From contig BCHX01000001.1 in NCBI GenBank assembly GCA_001599755.1, forward strand, positions 1,860,001 through 1,924,000: 64,000 bases of DNA, given 5' to 3'. The notes beneath the pieces are model-generated. The model was not told the DNA's origin. It saw only the letters and a program-made list of their open reading frames with translations, and ran no database searches. Position numbers and translations under genes: made by a program. Positions 28,227-39,885 of the stretch are shown piece by piece. The first letter of the stretch is position 1, and each line of letters starts with the position of its first letter. Origin of the DNA: Gliomastix tumulicola (taxonomy: Eukaryota; Ascomycota; Sordariomycetes; Hypocreales; Bionectriaceae).

Positions 28227-29974
28227 TGGTGTCGCATGAATGAGCGGCCCTCAGTGTGCCAAATAATGAGAATAATAATAATCTCAGCACAAATGTCCAA
28301 AATCATTGGCAAAGATGTGGAATTCTTCGACTGGATGCAGCAGTCGGGATTTTTGTTTGATTCACATAATATCAAATACCTTATGACCATCAACGCAGTC
28401 GAGCTTTTTCTACTCAGAGGGGAAATCGGGTGGGACGCCACCAACCCAGTTCTCGAACCCTTCAGCGCCGACGTACTTGTTCGCTGAAGAAGGTGAGAAA
28501 TTGCATCTTCCAATTAATCCTGCTCTTGTGTTGTTTTTGGACCCACCAACCCCCCAGCAGCTTTGCCTCGGCACCTCCCTTGCTAGACAAGTGGTGGAAG
28601 AAATACTTGAGTTATGGGGCCATACAATTTGGGTGTGTATATGTCTCAAGTATTTATTCGTCCGCTTGCCAGCTTCACCAAATCGGCCCCATATTTCCCC
28701 TCCACCACACCCAGTCGAGCTTGATTGAACATCACTTTGGACAGAGGCTGCTCCCCTCAAAACCTCCTATGTAATTTACATTGTGGTGATGCCCCTCGAT
28801 CAATTGAAATGGGTGCCGCGAAGAGATCGAGGAAGCTCGCACAGGTAGTAACACCCGTTGAAGATCCCCCCCTCGAGAGGGGCCAGGCTAACTAACGACA
28901 AACCAGACTCGGCGCATGATCGAGCTTCTTGGTCACCGACACCAAGCAAGCAAAACAGCCAACAAGTAGTCCGCGTCGCAGTCATGGGAAGCCCCAGGCG
29001 GTACCGACGCAGCGCGAAGCATTCCTAAGACGACGTCGTACAAGTTCCTCAGTCGAAACGAGTCACTCCGGCCACCATGCAGCATCCTCGATACGAATTC
29101 CATCGCCCGTCCAGTCCAGAACCAGATCGACACCCAGAGCAGTTTGATAGACCTGTTGCTCTCCAAGCGTCGCAGACCGCGCCATCGCGGGGCTATAGAA
29201 GCTGTCGGACAGGCAAACGAGCGATCCTTTGCCTTGCGCGTAGCGAAGACCTGCGGTTTAGACGGCCACGCGCCGTCGCCCTGGCTTCGAGAACCATATA
29301 GATTCTTGCAGCACATCGACGTTACGAAGCGTCGCATCTATCCGGCCGGAACCAATACTAGGGACTTTGAGCAGAATTCGAGATGATATCCGGGGCATCG
29401 CTGTGTCAGTCTGGGGAGGGAGGTACTTGATCAAGAGAATGGAGAAGGCTCCCGCTCCCCCGACGGATGGCTTGAGGCGCCTGACCCGCCCGCCGCCACA
29501 CCTACGAGGGGATCATCCAATAGACAGAGGGATCATGCACGACCCCGGAAGAATGGTGTGTCGAACATGCTAGATGATGCTCCCAAAGTCGGTCGCTACC
29601 GCCATCTCGAAGTCGCCGCTCCCGCAGGGCATCGCCGAAAGCTGTTGAACCTGCTCGAGGAGACCACGACCAGGATTGGGTTCGGTACCTGAGCACGAGG
29701 CCGTATGCGAACGGCTGAAGGGGCCTATTGATAGAGGGCTTGGGGCTCGGGATCCAACATAAGCATTGCCACAGCTGCACCAAGCCTGGCGACCGGATGT
29801 GGCGTTGGTGGAAACGGCAGACGCTTCGAACACACGTCAACAATACATGACCCTCCTTTCGAGGAGGCTGGAGATCCCTGGTCCCGCCACTACAAGAAAC
29901 CCAATTTCCAAACAGACAACATCCGCAGGGCTTCCAATATCTTCAAAGTTTGGAATAGCAAAGACAAAGTTCCT
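28227..29974. other. Gene-poor stretch, no supported gene
   Basis: Overlapping frames on both strands without motif, intron or start support, apart from the palindromic repeat copy at 28601-28656. Confidence 0.35.
28601..28656. repeat. Palindromic repeat, copy 1
   Basis: AAATACTTGAG and its inverse CTCAAGTATTT flank a centre with CATACAATTTGGGTGTGTAT. The centre and right arm closely match the copy at 30861-30931. Confidence 0.6.
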
Positions 29975-30071
29975 GCTTGAGTGGTGTAATTGGCGCACAG
30001 GCTTGGTTGACACACCTTCAGAGTGCCCGCAAGGGGGAAGCCAGGACTAGGTTCGACTCCTAGCTCAAGTT
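29975..30071 (+). tRNA. tRNA-like gene with atypical anticodon arm
   Basis: Acceptor GCTTGAG pairs with CTCAAGT, the D stem is GTGT/GCAC, and the T arm is a perfect CTAGG-TTCGACT-CCTAG. The anticodon stem GGCTT/AAGCC encloses about 33 nt, so an intron is likely, but position 33 would not be T and the anticodon cannot be read safely. It is followed by short T runs. Either a degenerate tRNA or one with an unusual intron. Confidence 0.45.
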
Positions 30072-33000
30072 TTCCTCGGCCTCACTTTTTTCTTCGTTTG
30101 TTTTCTCTCTCCCTCTCTCTTCTTTGCCTGGTCGCCAGAAGTACTATATGAAGTCGATGACTCGCGGCGCGGTCCTAGTGACACTGCGACGAAGTTCGAT
30201 ATTGGAGGGTTCCCTAGCCTTCTCGTGCGACCATTTTTTTATCGCGAGTGGACGGTCCCGACGAACCCACCTGTGACCTCGGCCCACCATCATCGGTAAG
30301 TATGAAACGGACCCAGCCAACGGCAAACCAAGGGCTTTCAATGCGGTAGATGTGCAGGGGGCGAAACCGTGGTTACACTCGTCGCGATGCAGCGCGTTCG
30401 CACAACAGGCCTCGACGAGAAATATGAGACGAACGTAACGTCTGTGACCAGAAGAGAGCTCGGTTCCAAGACAGTCACAATCGAAATGACCAGCATCCTT
30501 ACAAGGTCAACCGTCAGGACCAGCGGGCTCGTTTCCATAACAAATCTCCCAACAAATGCCATGATCTACGCCAACGTGAAGCCAGGGACCGGTTCGATCG
30601 CTGCACTCTGAGATACTCTGAGACGAAGACAATTATATTGACAGGGGAATTTAGCGATGATGAGTCACACTACGGTGATCAGTTCCATGATTCCAAGTCC
30701 CTCAGCGTGCCTTCAAACCGGCATGGTTGGCATCACAGGGATCATCCGGTCAGCAGAGTCTCGGTGCCGTCGATGTATTCTCCAGGACAATTAGCATGTA
30801 GATTGCCTGATCCTGCATCCTACATGTACCTCCCATTCACGGACCCTTAACTCGGCATGTGGTCGAATAAATACTCGAGCTACAGGACCATACAATTTGG
30901 GTGTGCATATGTCTCAAGTATTTATTCGACCGCTTGCTCAGGCAGAGCAGCTCCTTAGTCAGCCCGCCAGCTTAATACGCGATATTTACGACAATGACCT
31001 CCAGGACAGGGGGAACTGCAGCTTCCTCGCCGCCGAATCCGACGTCACGCCAATCGACAATCCTCGACAGGCAGGGCCTCCTCTAGAAGAGGCCGTCGCT
31101 CGCCCTCCGCTATAGGAGCTCACATGCCAATTGGCATTACTCATCGCCCTAGGGAGGGGATTGATGGTTCAGCCACCAAGCCCCGATCGCCCCAAGGAGA
31201 GTCTGGACTTTTGCTGCTTGCAAGGGGTTGGCTCTCCAACCAGATCCATCCGGGGAGACAGCTCTCCCGACGGGAGTTTTCAACGTCAAGCCGGTCTGAC
31301 TCCCATGATGATCAAATTCCAAAGGATTCTATTTTTGGACGTTTGGTCGTTTAAGTACGAGGTGCTTTCAATCTCCAAGACCACACACCTCGGCTAAGAG
31401 GTATCTTCGTAGACCGCCATGTGGCTGCGTCTTTCACGACGGGGCCTGTGATCGTGAATACTGTGATACCCTATACCTTGTCTAGCAGCATCTTGGATCG
31501 GGATAGTGACATGCTGGATTGGCAGCCATGGATGCTAGTGTCGCGTGCATGCCGCTACAGTTTCTATATTTATAGCAAGTTCCGTTGCAGGTAATTAGGC
31601 GAGAGATAAGGTGCTCAGCCATGTGGTTGGATATAAAATCGCACCACCTGACCCTCCAATTCAATCAAGACATTCCAAGATCTCCGGGCCATGTCTTGGA
31701 CATCACGAGCTGTCGGTGTCGAGGAGGGAGGGAGCTTCATTTCTCCTCCAATGACACCTCTCGACCGTCGAGAGAAATGACCAGACACGTTCAGCTCTGC
31801 GAGAGGCCCTAGGGCTAGTGCCGACCTGGAGGGTTTGCTATGTGCCTGGCGGTATAGGGCCCCTCGAGGCACTTTTGTGGGAGGGCATCTTGTCGACTCA
31901 CTCGCGCCCTCCCGCCCTCCATCCATCCCTCCCTCCCTCCCACTCGTCGACATCGGCCGTCGCCAGCCTATCCCCGACCTCCCCGCAGTGCCGAGCGACA
32001 CAACAGGCGCCATCCGGTCTACGTTAGCTGATGCCATAAATAGAAAGATGATGGGCAGGCCCCTGGGACCTGCACTGCGTTAGAGTCAGACCGATGTGAT
32101 TGCAGGTTGCAGCAACCGCTCTTCATTGGACCCAGAATCCTGGTCCCCCCCCCCCTTCAACACCCGGTGCCATGTTGAGCTACCCAAGCAGGGAGGGGGG
32201 AGGGAGGGGGGGAGCAGGATGGTCGCCTTGCATGAAATTAATGAGAATGGGATGACAGCCGGGTTCCTATTGCGACGGTCTGCCAATCCGGGCAATGGGA
32301 GGGCGAGAGGCAGAGAAGGGGGGGAGGGGAGTGATGAGTGAGAGCGGTGCGCTGGTGGTTGATCGCCGGGAGGCCGGGGTCGCGGTCGCCCAGGATCAGC
32401 CGCAATCTCCAAGCCTCTGAAGTGGGATCGAGCAGTTATCACATCTCCTCGGAAGATATTGCAGTATGGCGTGGTGCAGTGGCACACACCAGTCCTATAG
32501 ACGGGGTGTGGTGTTGCAGGATTCAGCCCTACAACTTGCAAGCCACGAGCAGGCTCCCTTATCAGTTCGTCGGCAAGGTCTGAAGCAAGGTTATCCCTCA
32601 TCAAGGCCAAACAGCAGAGAGCTCTAGACCCGGCAGGAGCGCGGACTGGGTGCCCTGGTAGGGATATCATGGTTTCATATAACGTTAGTTCTCTAGGACG
32701 ACGGGATGTCTCAGTTGGCAAACACTGCGAGCTTAACGCGACTGGACTTGAAGTTACTGGGGCTATAGGTAATGGTGGACTGTGCTTCTCTGTCAAGTAC
32801 CGATTCCCCTGTCTCTGTGTACCTAAGGAGGCAGACTTTGTGTGTGTGCCTTGCCGTTGGCTAATGGGAGGGGGATTCCCCGTCCCGTCGCTATTCCCTC
32901 CTCCCCTCTTTCTGTTGTTTTAGCCTTTTAGGGGCTAAGAGCCTAATGATACCCTGAAATGATGCTGATGGGTGGGTACTCCTTAATTTGGCAATTCATT

Positions 33001-34124
33001 CAATCCCACCATCTTGGTGGCATGCAGGTCGCGGAGAATGTGGGCGATGGAGGATGACAAGCACGACGACGACGACGACGAGAAGCGACGATACCGAGGA
33101 GGGAGCAGATGATGAGGATGAGGGGGCTGAGTCATGTGCGAATGCGAGCCGTGAGGACGTCATTGGGGGGTGAGGAGGGATGGAATGAAGTGTCTGCCTG
33201 GGCTGTTGGGCTGCTTGGCTGGCACTAGGAGCACACCGGTGCTGAGGATCCAGCACAAGGGGACAAGGGACGGGAGAGACGCAAGCATCGCGTCGGATAC
33301 CGCTCCCAGTTCCCTTGGCCGGGATCCCAGCAGACACGCGATCCTGGTCCGTGACTCGGCCGGTATGGATAGGCCACAGCAGCGAACGCTGAACGAGGGC
33401 ACATACACTAGACTGTAGCGCCCAGTGCTAGTGCTGCAACGAGCAAGGCGCTGTTAATTGCAATGCTGCGACCTGTGACGGCATTTCCCATTTCCCACCA
33501 GCAGTTGTAGCAGTGGAGCAGGGCAATCTTGGGACGGTCCTGTAACGGCAGGAACTCAGCATTGCACCTCCTTCAGGTACCTTCACGCTAAGAATTGCTG
33601 TGCTTTTTGGGGGCGGGGCCTCTCCTTCTGAGCGAATCCATCCCTCTCTCTCCCTCATCGATGGGACCGACCCGAACAAGGAGACGGCACCTTTCCAAGG
33701 ACTGACATGCATTTGCTGCTGCAGCCACGCGTGACAGGACCTTGTTTTTCGGGCAATGCTCCAGCCAATTATTAATGAGACGGCACCAAGTCCCGGGCAA
33801 TAAGCTAACGTGCGCCGGGTAGCTAAGTACTAGTACCTAGCAGGACAGCCCGTCTCGTCCTATCACACACCTCCAGACCCAAAAGCCTGGACTGGCTTCG
33901 ATATTTCTCATCCTCTCGTTGGTTTCCTTTTAGAGGCCATGGTGCCCATCTACACTGCTGTCATTCTCGATCCCGTCATCTTTTCTTTTCTTCCCCCCCT
34001 CAACTATACGTGCACTGCACTGAACAAGTGAAACGCCCTCCCATCTACACTTGCTACCTCTAATACTCTCACCAAATCAGCTTGCTCATCCTTCACGACC
34101 TCATTCTTCATCCTCATCCTCATC
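30072..34124. other. Gene-poor stretch and promoter of the Zn2Cys6 gene
   Basis: About 4 kb with low-complexity tracts (C/T-rich at 31900-31950, G-rich near 32195 and 32320). Frames here, including a 236-codon minus frame at 32086-32796, are G/C-skew driven and lack motifs. Confidence 0.35.
30861..30931. repeat. Palindromic repeat, copy 2
   Basis: 19-bp inverted repeat (GGTCGAATAAATACTCGAG at 30861-30879 against 30913-30931, 18 of 19 matching) around a 33-base centre shared with copy 1. It resembles a tiny MITE or solo terminal repeat. Confidence 0.65.
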
Positions 34125-35770
34125 ATGGATATCCACCACCAATTCTCACCAGCTCTGCTGACGTACCCGGAGCCCACCGAGTTCGACTATTCGGCCTTCC
34201 TCAACACTGGCGATGACATGGCCTACCACCAGGCTCAGGCCGTGCCACAGCCGCAGCTCCTCATGAGCAACAGGCCACAGCTGAGTCCTACTATGGGCCA
34301 CGCGCAAGGACTGGGATCTGGTCTAGGGCCGGGCTACTCAGACTCGTCCGGCGGCAGGGCCACGACGCCGGGCTCCGATACCATCAGCAACAGCACCGAC
34401 CTGGCGCGCAAGCCGCAGCAGAAGCAGAGGCTGGAGAGACGCGGTCACACTAAGAGTCGGCGAGGCTGCTATAACTGCAAGAGGCGGCGCATCAAGGTAG
34501 GCCACCTCGCGATGATGTTCGCCTAGGGCTTGGCCAAGACTCACTTGCTGACCTTTTCTGTTATCCAGTGCCAAGAGACGCAGCCGGCTTGCGGCCATTG
34601 CGTCAAGACGGGCTTAAAGTGCGAGTATCCGTCTCTGCCACAGATCACGCATCAAGTACGTCCCCGGTACAAAAGGTTTTAGGGGTGTCAACAGCAAACT
34701 GACCAATGCCTTGAACCTACAGCCCCATCACCAAGTCCCCCTATTCAGCCTCCAGGACATGCGCTTTTTCCAGCACTTCCTGACGCAATGCTATCCTCAC
34801 CACCCCCTGAAGCAGGAAGAAGTATGGACGCACGAGGTGCCGTGCATCGCACACAACGCAAGTCCCCCCCCCATCGCACCTCTCCTTGTATTTTATCGGG
34901 TAATGCTAACATAGCTACTATCTGCAGCACGACTTTCTTATGCATGCCATTCTAGGCTTTGCAGCATCTCAGCTGATGTCCACCGACAGCAGTCTCGTGG
35001 CCGCCGCCATGAACCACCGCGTCAAAGCAATCCGGTCCATCAAGAAGCGCCTCGTCGAGAATGCACGCACCGGCACAAGCCACGAGGAGGCCAATGCTCT
35101 CGTTGCCACCTGTTTTGCCCTCACATTCCAGTCTGTCAGCCTGGATGACGGCATGGCCGAGTACATGACGTTCATCCGGGGCATCGTCATCGTCGGCATG
35201 CAGATGATGTTCAAGGGCATCAAGCCCATCTTCTCCACCATCTTCGAGCCCGAGCAGGACGAGCTGCTGGCACCCTATATGCAGGACTTGCCCCTCATTC
35301 AGCGAGGTTGGGCCGACCAGGCCCGAGATGCCATCAACAACCTGCGCGACCTCTGTGTCGAGCCTGTGGAGATTGAATACCAGGAGAAGCTCAATGCGAT
35401 CGTTGAGAAGCTCTACTCCAACTCTTGGGGTGCCTACAAGGCCCACACGCAGCAGTACGGCTGGTGGATGATGCTGCCACATAACGTCTTCCAGGAGCTT
35501 ATCAGTCCTGACAATCAAGTCATCATGCTCCTCCACACGCATTGGATTGCGTTGGCACAAATCATGACCTTCATCACGCAGCAGGAGTACGAGGTGCGCG
35601 AGAAGACGGCCCCAACGAGCGTTGATGAGCCGCTCGACCCGGGCTTCCACCGCTGGCTGCGATATCTAAACGCGAGGATCGACTACGAGCACCAGATGTT
35701 CAACCAGTGGCCACTATGGGTTGACGAGCAGCTGGACAGGGACCTGACGTTCTTTGGGAAGCGGAGGTGA
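34125..35770 (+). CDS. Zn(II)2Cys6 transcription factor
   Basis: Four exons (34125-34496, 34569-34655, 34723-34857, 34928-35770), all phase 0, give 478 residues. The zinc cluster begins near residue 113 (SRRGCYNCKRRRIK) and is completed across the first intron by CQETQPACGHC and a final Cys in TGLKC. The spacing C-x2-C-x6-C-x6-C-x2-C-x6-C is that of fungal binuclear cluster DNA-binding domains. Downstream are the helical regulatory domain and a length typical of UPC2-like C6 factors. The N-terminus is Gln/Pro/Ser-rich. The third intron has a GC donor (GCAAGT). Targets are unknown; it is about 9 kb from the RiPP-like locus, so linkage is not implied. Confidence 0.88.
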
Positions 35771-37160
35771 TACTCCCGGATGAGAGGAGGAGGGAGAGAA
35801 AGGGGAAGCGATAGAGAGTCTCGATCTACGATACGGCGTGAAGGGGAAGCATATGTTCCTCTACTCTGAACGCAGCTGGTCTATGGACCTGACATACAGT
35901 CTCGCAAGGCATTGTTGGCTATCATTATCACCATCTACAATCTCTACTTCTATCTAGTCTACTCTTGTTCTCATCTTAATCAGACATCATCATACACCCC
36001 CTTATTCAGACATCGCACCCCCTGAGTGACTGCTGACATGAGCTTGCTTGCCAATATGCCGACGCCCGCATGTACCGCTTCCTTCGTCGCTTCCTGCCGC
36101 GAGGCGTTCTTGCTGACTGACTTCTGCCTGCCTGGATGCCTGGATGCCTGACAGCCTGACCCCATTCCACGGTCGCATTCAGATGTCGTGCATTCGGTAC
36201 GGGCAATACGGAGCGAAGGGAGATCCTCCAAGCCACCCTCACAAAGGGCTTAGGCAGCCGTTTCCCATTCCCAAACCGCCTCTAAGCCCTGCCAGTCGTG
36301 CATGCAGTAGGGCACTGGGAAGGAAAACGTCCTGCCGGGAACCCGCTGGCGCCCCCCCTCTTCATCGCGTCACAAAACATCAACGCCACGGGGTACCGAG
36401 ACGTTCCTGCGAGCACAGCCAGCCGGGCCTAGCCCCCCTTTGCCCCCATCGCGTTGTCAAACTTGTCGCCCGATGACTGAAGGGTTTCTCTCGTATTGCC
36501 CGTATTTCGCGAATTTACGATGGATCCCCACCGTTGGGTGGGGCCTGATTTGCGCCTCGTGAAAGTTAATTGGGTTCCACTACGTGGCAGCGGGGCCAGC
36601 GCAGCCAATAGGAAGTGATCTGGCGCGGGAGAGTTTCAGCATAGGGCTGAAGAAAGAGCTTAGTCACATACGCACCCAAAACATATAAACAAATGACTCG
36701 ATTATTCTTTCGACTAAGTCCTACGGTCGGCAAGCCATCGGACTTCGCGCCGGCTGTCGACAATGCCTCACAACGAGACTCAAAAGGGGGTGTCATGTGA
36801 TCGGCCAGATGGGATGGAATGGTGAGAGGCGAGACCGCCGTCCAATGACCAGCTGGCGGCGGCCCCTCCAGCCTGCGGCTCGTTATCGCTGGGCGTCGTT
36901 GGGTCCGTATCTCGCGTTCTTTTTTGCCAAGACTGGCGTTAGCGTGGGCAGCCGCATGCCGTTGATTGGACATCATGACGATCTGAACATTCAAGATGTA
37001 TATATATTGGACGCTGCCCGTTTAATGGAAGTTTTCTGGAATATCAAGAACAAGCTCAATTGAAAGCACAAAGACATCTTCTTCAGGATCAACACATTCG
37101 TCACTCTACCAACAAATCACTACGCAATTTGCAGAACCTACGACTGAGAGCCACACCAAG
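35771..37160. other. Intergenic between regulator and PPPY-motif gene
   Basis: No supported gene; a TATATATAT element near 36996-37004 may be the core promoter of the gene at 37161. Confidence 0.4.
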
Positions 37161-38168
37161 ATGACCACCAAAGTCGAGACATACGACCACACCTCGCTCT
37201 CCTTGATGGAGGCGACAGACGGCGTGTCCATGCCTCCTCCCTACGCACAGGACGCCACGGAGCTCAGACCAGTGCTCTCGGCCACGTCCTCCAAGTCCGC
37301 GGCATCATCATCATCATCCCTCCCCGAGTACACCACCACCACCACCACCGCCGGCGTCGCGGGCCCGTCCTCGGGAAGCACGGAGTCCTTCTTCTACGCC
37401 ACGACCTGCATGCAGATCGAGAGCCAGGGCCTCCCCGTCGTCGCCCTTCCGCTGCCGCCGCGGCCGTTCCCCATCCCCGTGTACGCGGTCGACGCGGCGG
37501 CGGCGGGGGGACGCATCGGGGCGAAAGTGTACGAGTCGATCCGGCCCTCGCGGGGGTCCGGCAACGCGGTCCTGTTCCGCGACGGCAACCCGCAGTACCC
37601 GGTCTGCTCGACGACCTACCGCTTCGGACCCGGCCGCCCACCCAAGATCTGCCTCCTGGGCCCGGACACGGACGTCTCCAGCCTGGGCACCGCCGACGGC
37701 GACGACACACACCCTCTGGGCGCCCCCGTCTTCGAGGTCAACTGCAAGGGCGTCATGACGCGCGCCGTGTCCATCCGCACCGACATGGGCGTCTTTGAGT
37801 GGCGCCACGCGACCAGGGCCGAGAAGCGCGCCGTCGGCGCCGACAGCCTGCTCCTCCTCGAGCACGTCACCCCCGTCGCGCTCGTGGAGGGGGCCGGCCT
37901 GCGGAAGAAGAAGAAGGAGGAGGTGCGCCGGCGCGTCGCGCAGTTCGTGCGCAACGCCGAGTTCCGCACGCACGGGTCGGGTCGCAGCACGGCGGGCAAC
38001 GGCGGACGGCTGATGATGGACCTGCGCGCGTGGGCGGACGGTAAAGATGAGGCGCAGCGGGTGGAGGTTTTCGTCGTCGCGAGCTGCATCGTCATGCTCA
38101 AGAGGGAGATGGACCGGAGGAGGGGCCAGCAGGCGATGATGTTCACTGGAGGTGGCGGCGGTCCTTAA
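37161..38168 (+). CDS. Hypothetical protein with PPPY motif
   Basis: A single-exon frame of 335 residues from ATG 37161. Near residue 26 is PPPY, a possible WW-domain (Rsp5-type ubiquitin ligase) ligand. A Ser/Thr-rich linker follows, then a beta-rich region at about 70-300 that recalls tubby-C-terminal/LURP-like folds seen in many fungal orphans. A basic KKKKEEVRRR segment sits near 250 and the tail is Gly-rich. GC content is high. Family assignment is a guess. Confidence 0.65.
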   Translation: MTTKVETYDHTSLSLMEATDGVSMPPPYAQDATELRPVLSATSSKSAASSSSSLPEYTTTTTTAGVAGPSSGSTESFFYATTCMQIESQGLPVVALPLPPRPFPIPVYAVDAAAAGGRIGAKVYESIRPSRGSGNAVLFRDGNPQYPVCSTTYRFGPGRPPKICLLGPDTDVSSLGTADGDDTHPLGAPVFEVNCKGVMTRAVSIRTDMGVFEWRHATRAEKRAVGADSLLLLEHVTPVALVEGAGLRKKKKEEVRRRVAQFVRNAEFRTHGSGRSTAGNGGRLMMDLRAWADGKDEAQRVEVFVVASCIVMLKREMDRRRGQQAMMFTGGGGGP

Positions 38169-38614
38169 TTCTATTCATCGTGGGCGCTTGGTATGGTTTA
38201 GATGTCTGTTTTATTTATTTATTTGATGCTTGAGAGCGACCGTTCGAGTTATGTAAAGATTAGTAGCGAGATGTCAAATTGGAATAATACTTCACCAAGA
38301 ATAATGAGTCCACGAAGGTGAAAGGCGTAGCAGTATCAAGAAAACCAATACCCGGCATATCAGCGAATGAGGCATGAGACAGCATCATGAAGTAGAATCA
38401 TGAGTTGAGATGTGACATGAAATGGGTCAGTCCTGATCGCTGGTGAGTGAGATGCACGCCCCATAGCGAAACACGTGACCTGTGGAAATTGGCTGCGGAT
38501 GCCTGAGGCGCAAAAACATCCAACCATCGGGAATAGCTCCATCGCTTCAACCGAGACTCTCCGCGCCAATTCAACCTTTCTCCAAACCACCAATTCCCTC
38601 CTCAAACCGCCAAA

Positions 38615-39068
38615 ATGACTGCTGCTTGGAAGGCTGCTGGCCTCAGGTAAGTCAATTGAACCCCTCCGCTCAACGATTATCCGACTTGCCGGTCGGGAAG
38701 ACAACTTGTGTGTTCCAGGGAGCTGACGCGGAGGTGCCCTGAAATTTTTAGCTACAACCGCTACCTGGCCATCGCGGGCCGTGCCCTTCGCCGCAGCCTC
38801 AAGGAGGACAAGCGCATCGTTGCCGAGCGCCGCGGAGAGAGCGACCTCAAGTTCGCCCAGTGGACGGTGAGTTCAGACAACATCTCGACTTGTTGCTGTG
38901 TCCATCCCCCCGCTCCCTCCCTCGGCGGGGGGGAAATGATAGCCGGAGGAAGGGAAAAGACTGACATGGTAAATTGCCTCACACACCGAACAGGCCGGAA
39001 AGCAGGGCGAGGCCAAGAACCTGAACACTGCCAACGCCGCCGCCGCCGCCGAGAGCGCCTCCTCGTAA
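38615..39068 (+). CDS. ATP15: Mitochondrial F1-ATP synthase epsilon subunit
   Basis: Three short exons (38615-38646, 38752-38866, 38994-39068) give 73 residues starting MTAAWKAAGLSYNRYL, the conserved start of fungal ATP15 with the W-KAG-SY motif. The helix with RALRRSLKEDKR and the Ala-rich tail are also as in filamentous fungi. It sits in the central stalk of F1 with gamma and delta. Both introns carry CTGAC branch points. The length fits the family (about 60-75 residues). Confidence 0.93.
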
Positions 39069-39885
39069 ACGAATGACCGCGTCTTGACGAACGAATCGGG
39101 GGAGCGGGAAGACGGGCTGGATGAATAAGGGGGCGGAAGTCGAAATAGACGGACACACGATGGGGAGCTCCTGAGCGCATGTGGTGCTCCGTGTATCATT
39201 AAGAAAAGAACCTTTGCGACAATACATCGATCGATATCCCGAGATTTGGTGCAGTCGAGGCTGTGTCGTGCTAGTCTCGCCGGTTGGCTCGTGGTGAAGG
39301 TCGCTACTTCTGAAGAGGGGACACCATGTGCAACGGTAACCCGGGACTTGGGTGTGCAAATGACGGTGTCTGCGGTTTTTACGCCAAACAATCTGTAGAC
39401 ATCTATTATGGACAGCGTCGTTCTCAACTCCAAGACGCTGAACCAGACGTTGGTAAGTACTAGTACGTATCACGTAGCCCTGCTATGCTCTTGTAGCCTA
39501 CAAGTCGTCTGTCACTACCACTCTCCCGCAGATCTCAGTCTTCCGTGTTCTCTTCCTCTCACACCTTTCTTTCTTTCTTTGAAAATTTTTCTTTCTTTTT
39601 TCTTCATCGATCAGATTCGAAAGGCACCTCAATCATGGAAGTAGCAGCTGGCTTGAGTGCGGGCGGGACAAACGGAGAGAACTGACCTTGTCGGAATATG
39701 CACGTGAAGGGATGCCTGTCTCGAGGCAGCTGTCGTAAGGCAACCAGTCCCCGCACCCGCATATTTCTGTCCTCAAACGCATCTTCATTCACCATTCCGC
39801 TTATGGGGGCCACCTGAGGCTATGTTTCGCTCTTGGACCAAGTCTCTCCCGCCTGGAAACTGAGAATGTGGCATTTAGTTGCCTA
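39069..39885. other. Intergenic, no gene seen
   Basis: About 0.8 kb before the NLR-like gene with CT/T-rich tracts near 39560-39600. Confidence 0.4.

Noticed and set aside
28929..29843. Minus-strand frames with Cys/Trp-rich translations
   Set aside because: No start, intron or family pattern; likely random frames in GC-richer DNA.
32086..32796. 236-codon minus-strand frame
   Set aside because: Pro/Leu-rich low-complexity translation over G/C-skewed tracts, with no motif, intron or promoter.
34952..35650. 232-codon minus frame in the Zn2Cys6 gene
   Set aside because: Shadow of the regul­ator's last exon, which continues the zinc-cluster frame through three introns.
36566..37063. Frames between the C6 regulator and the PPPY gene
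   Set aside because: Short, overlapping on both strands, without motif support.
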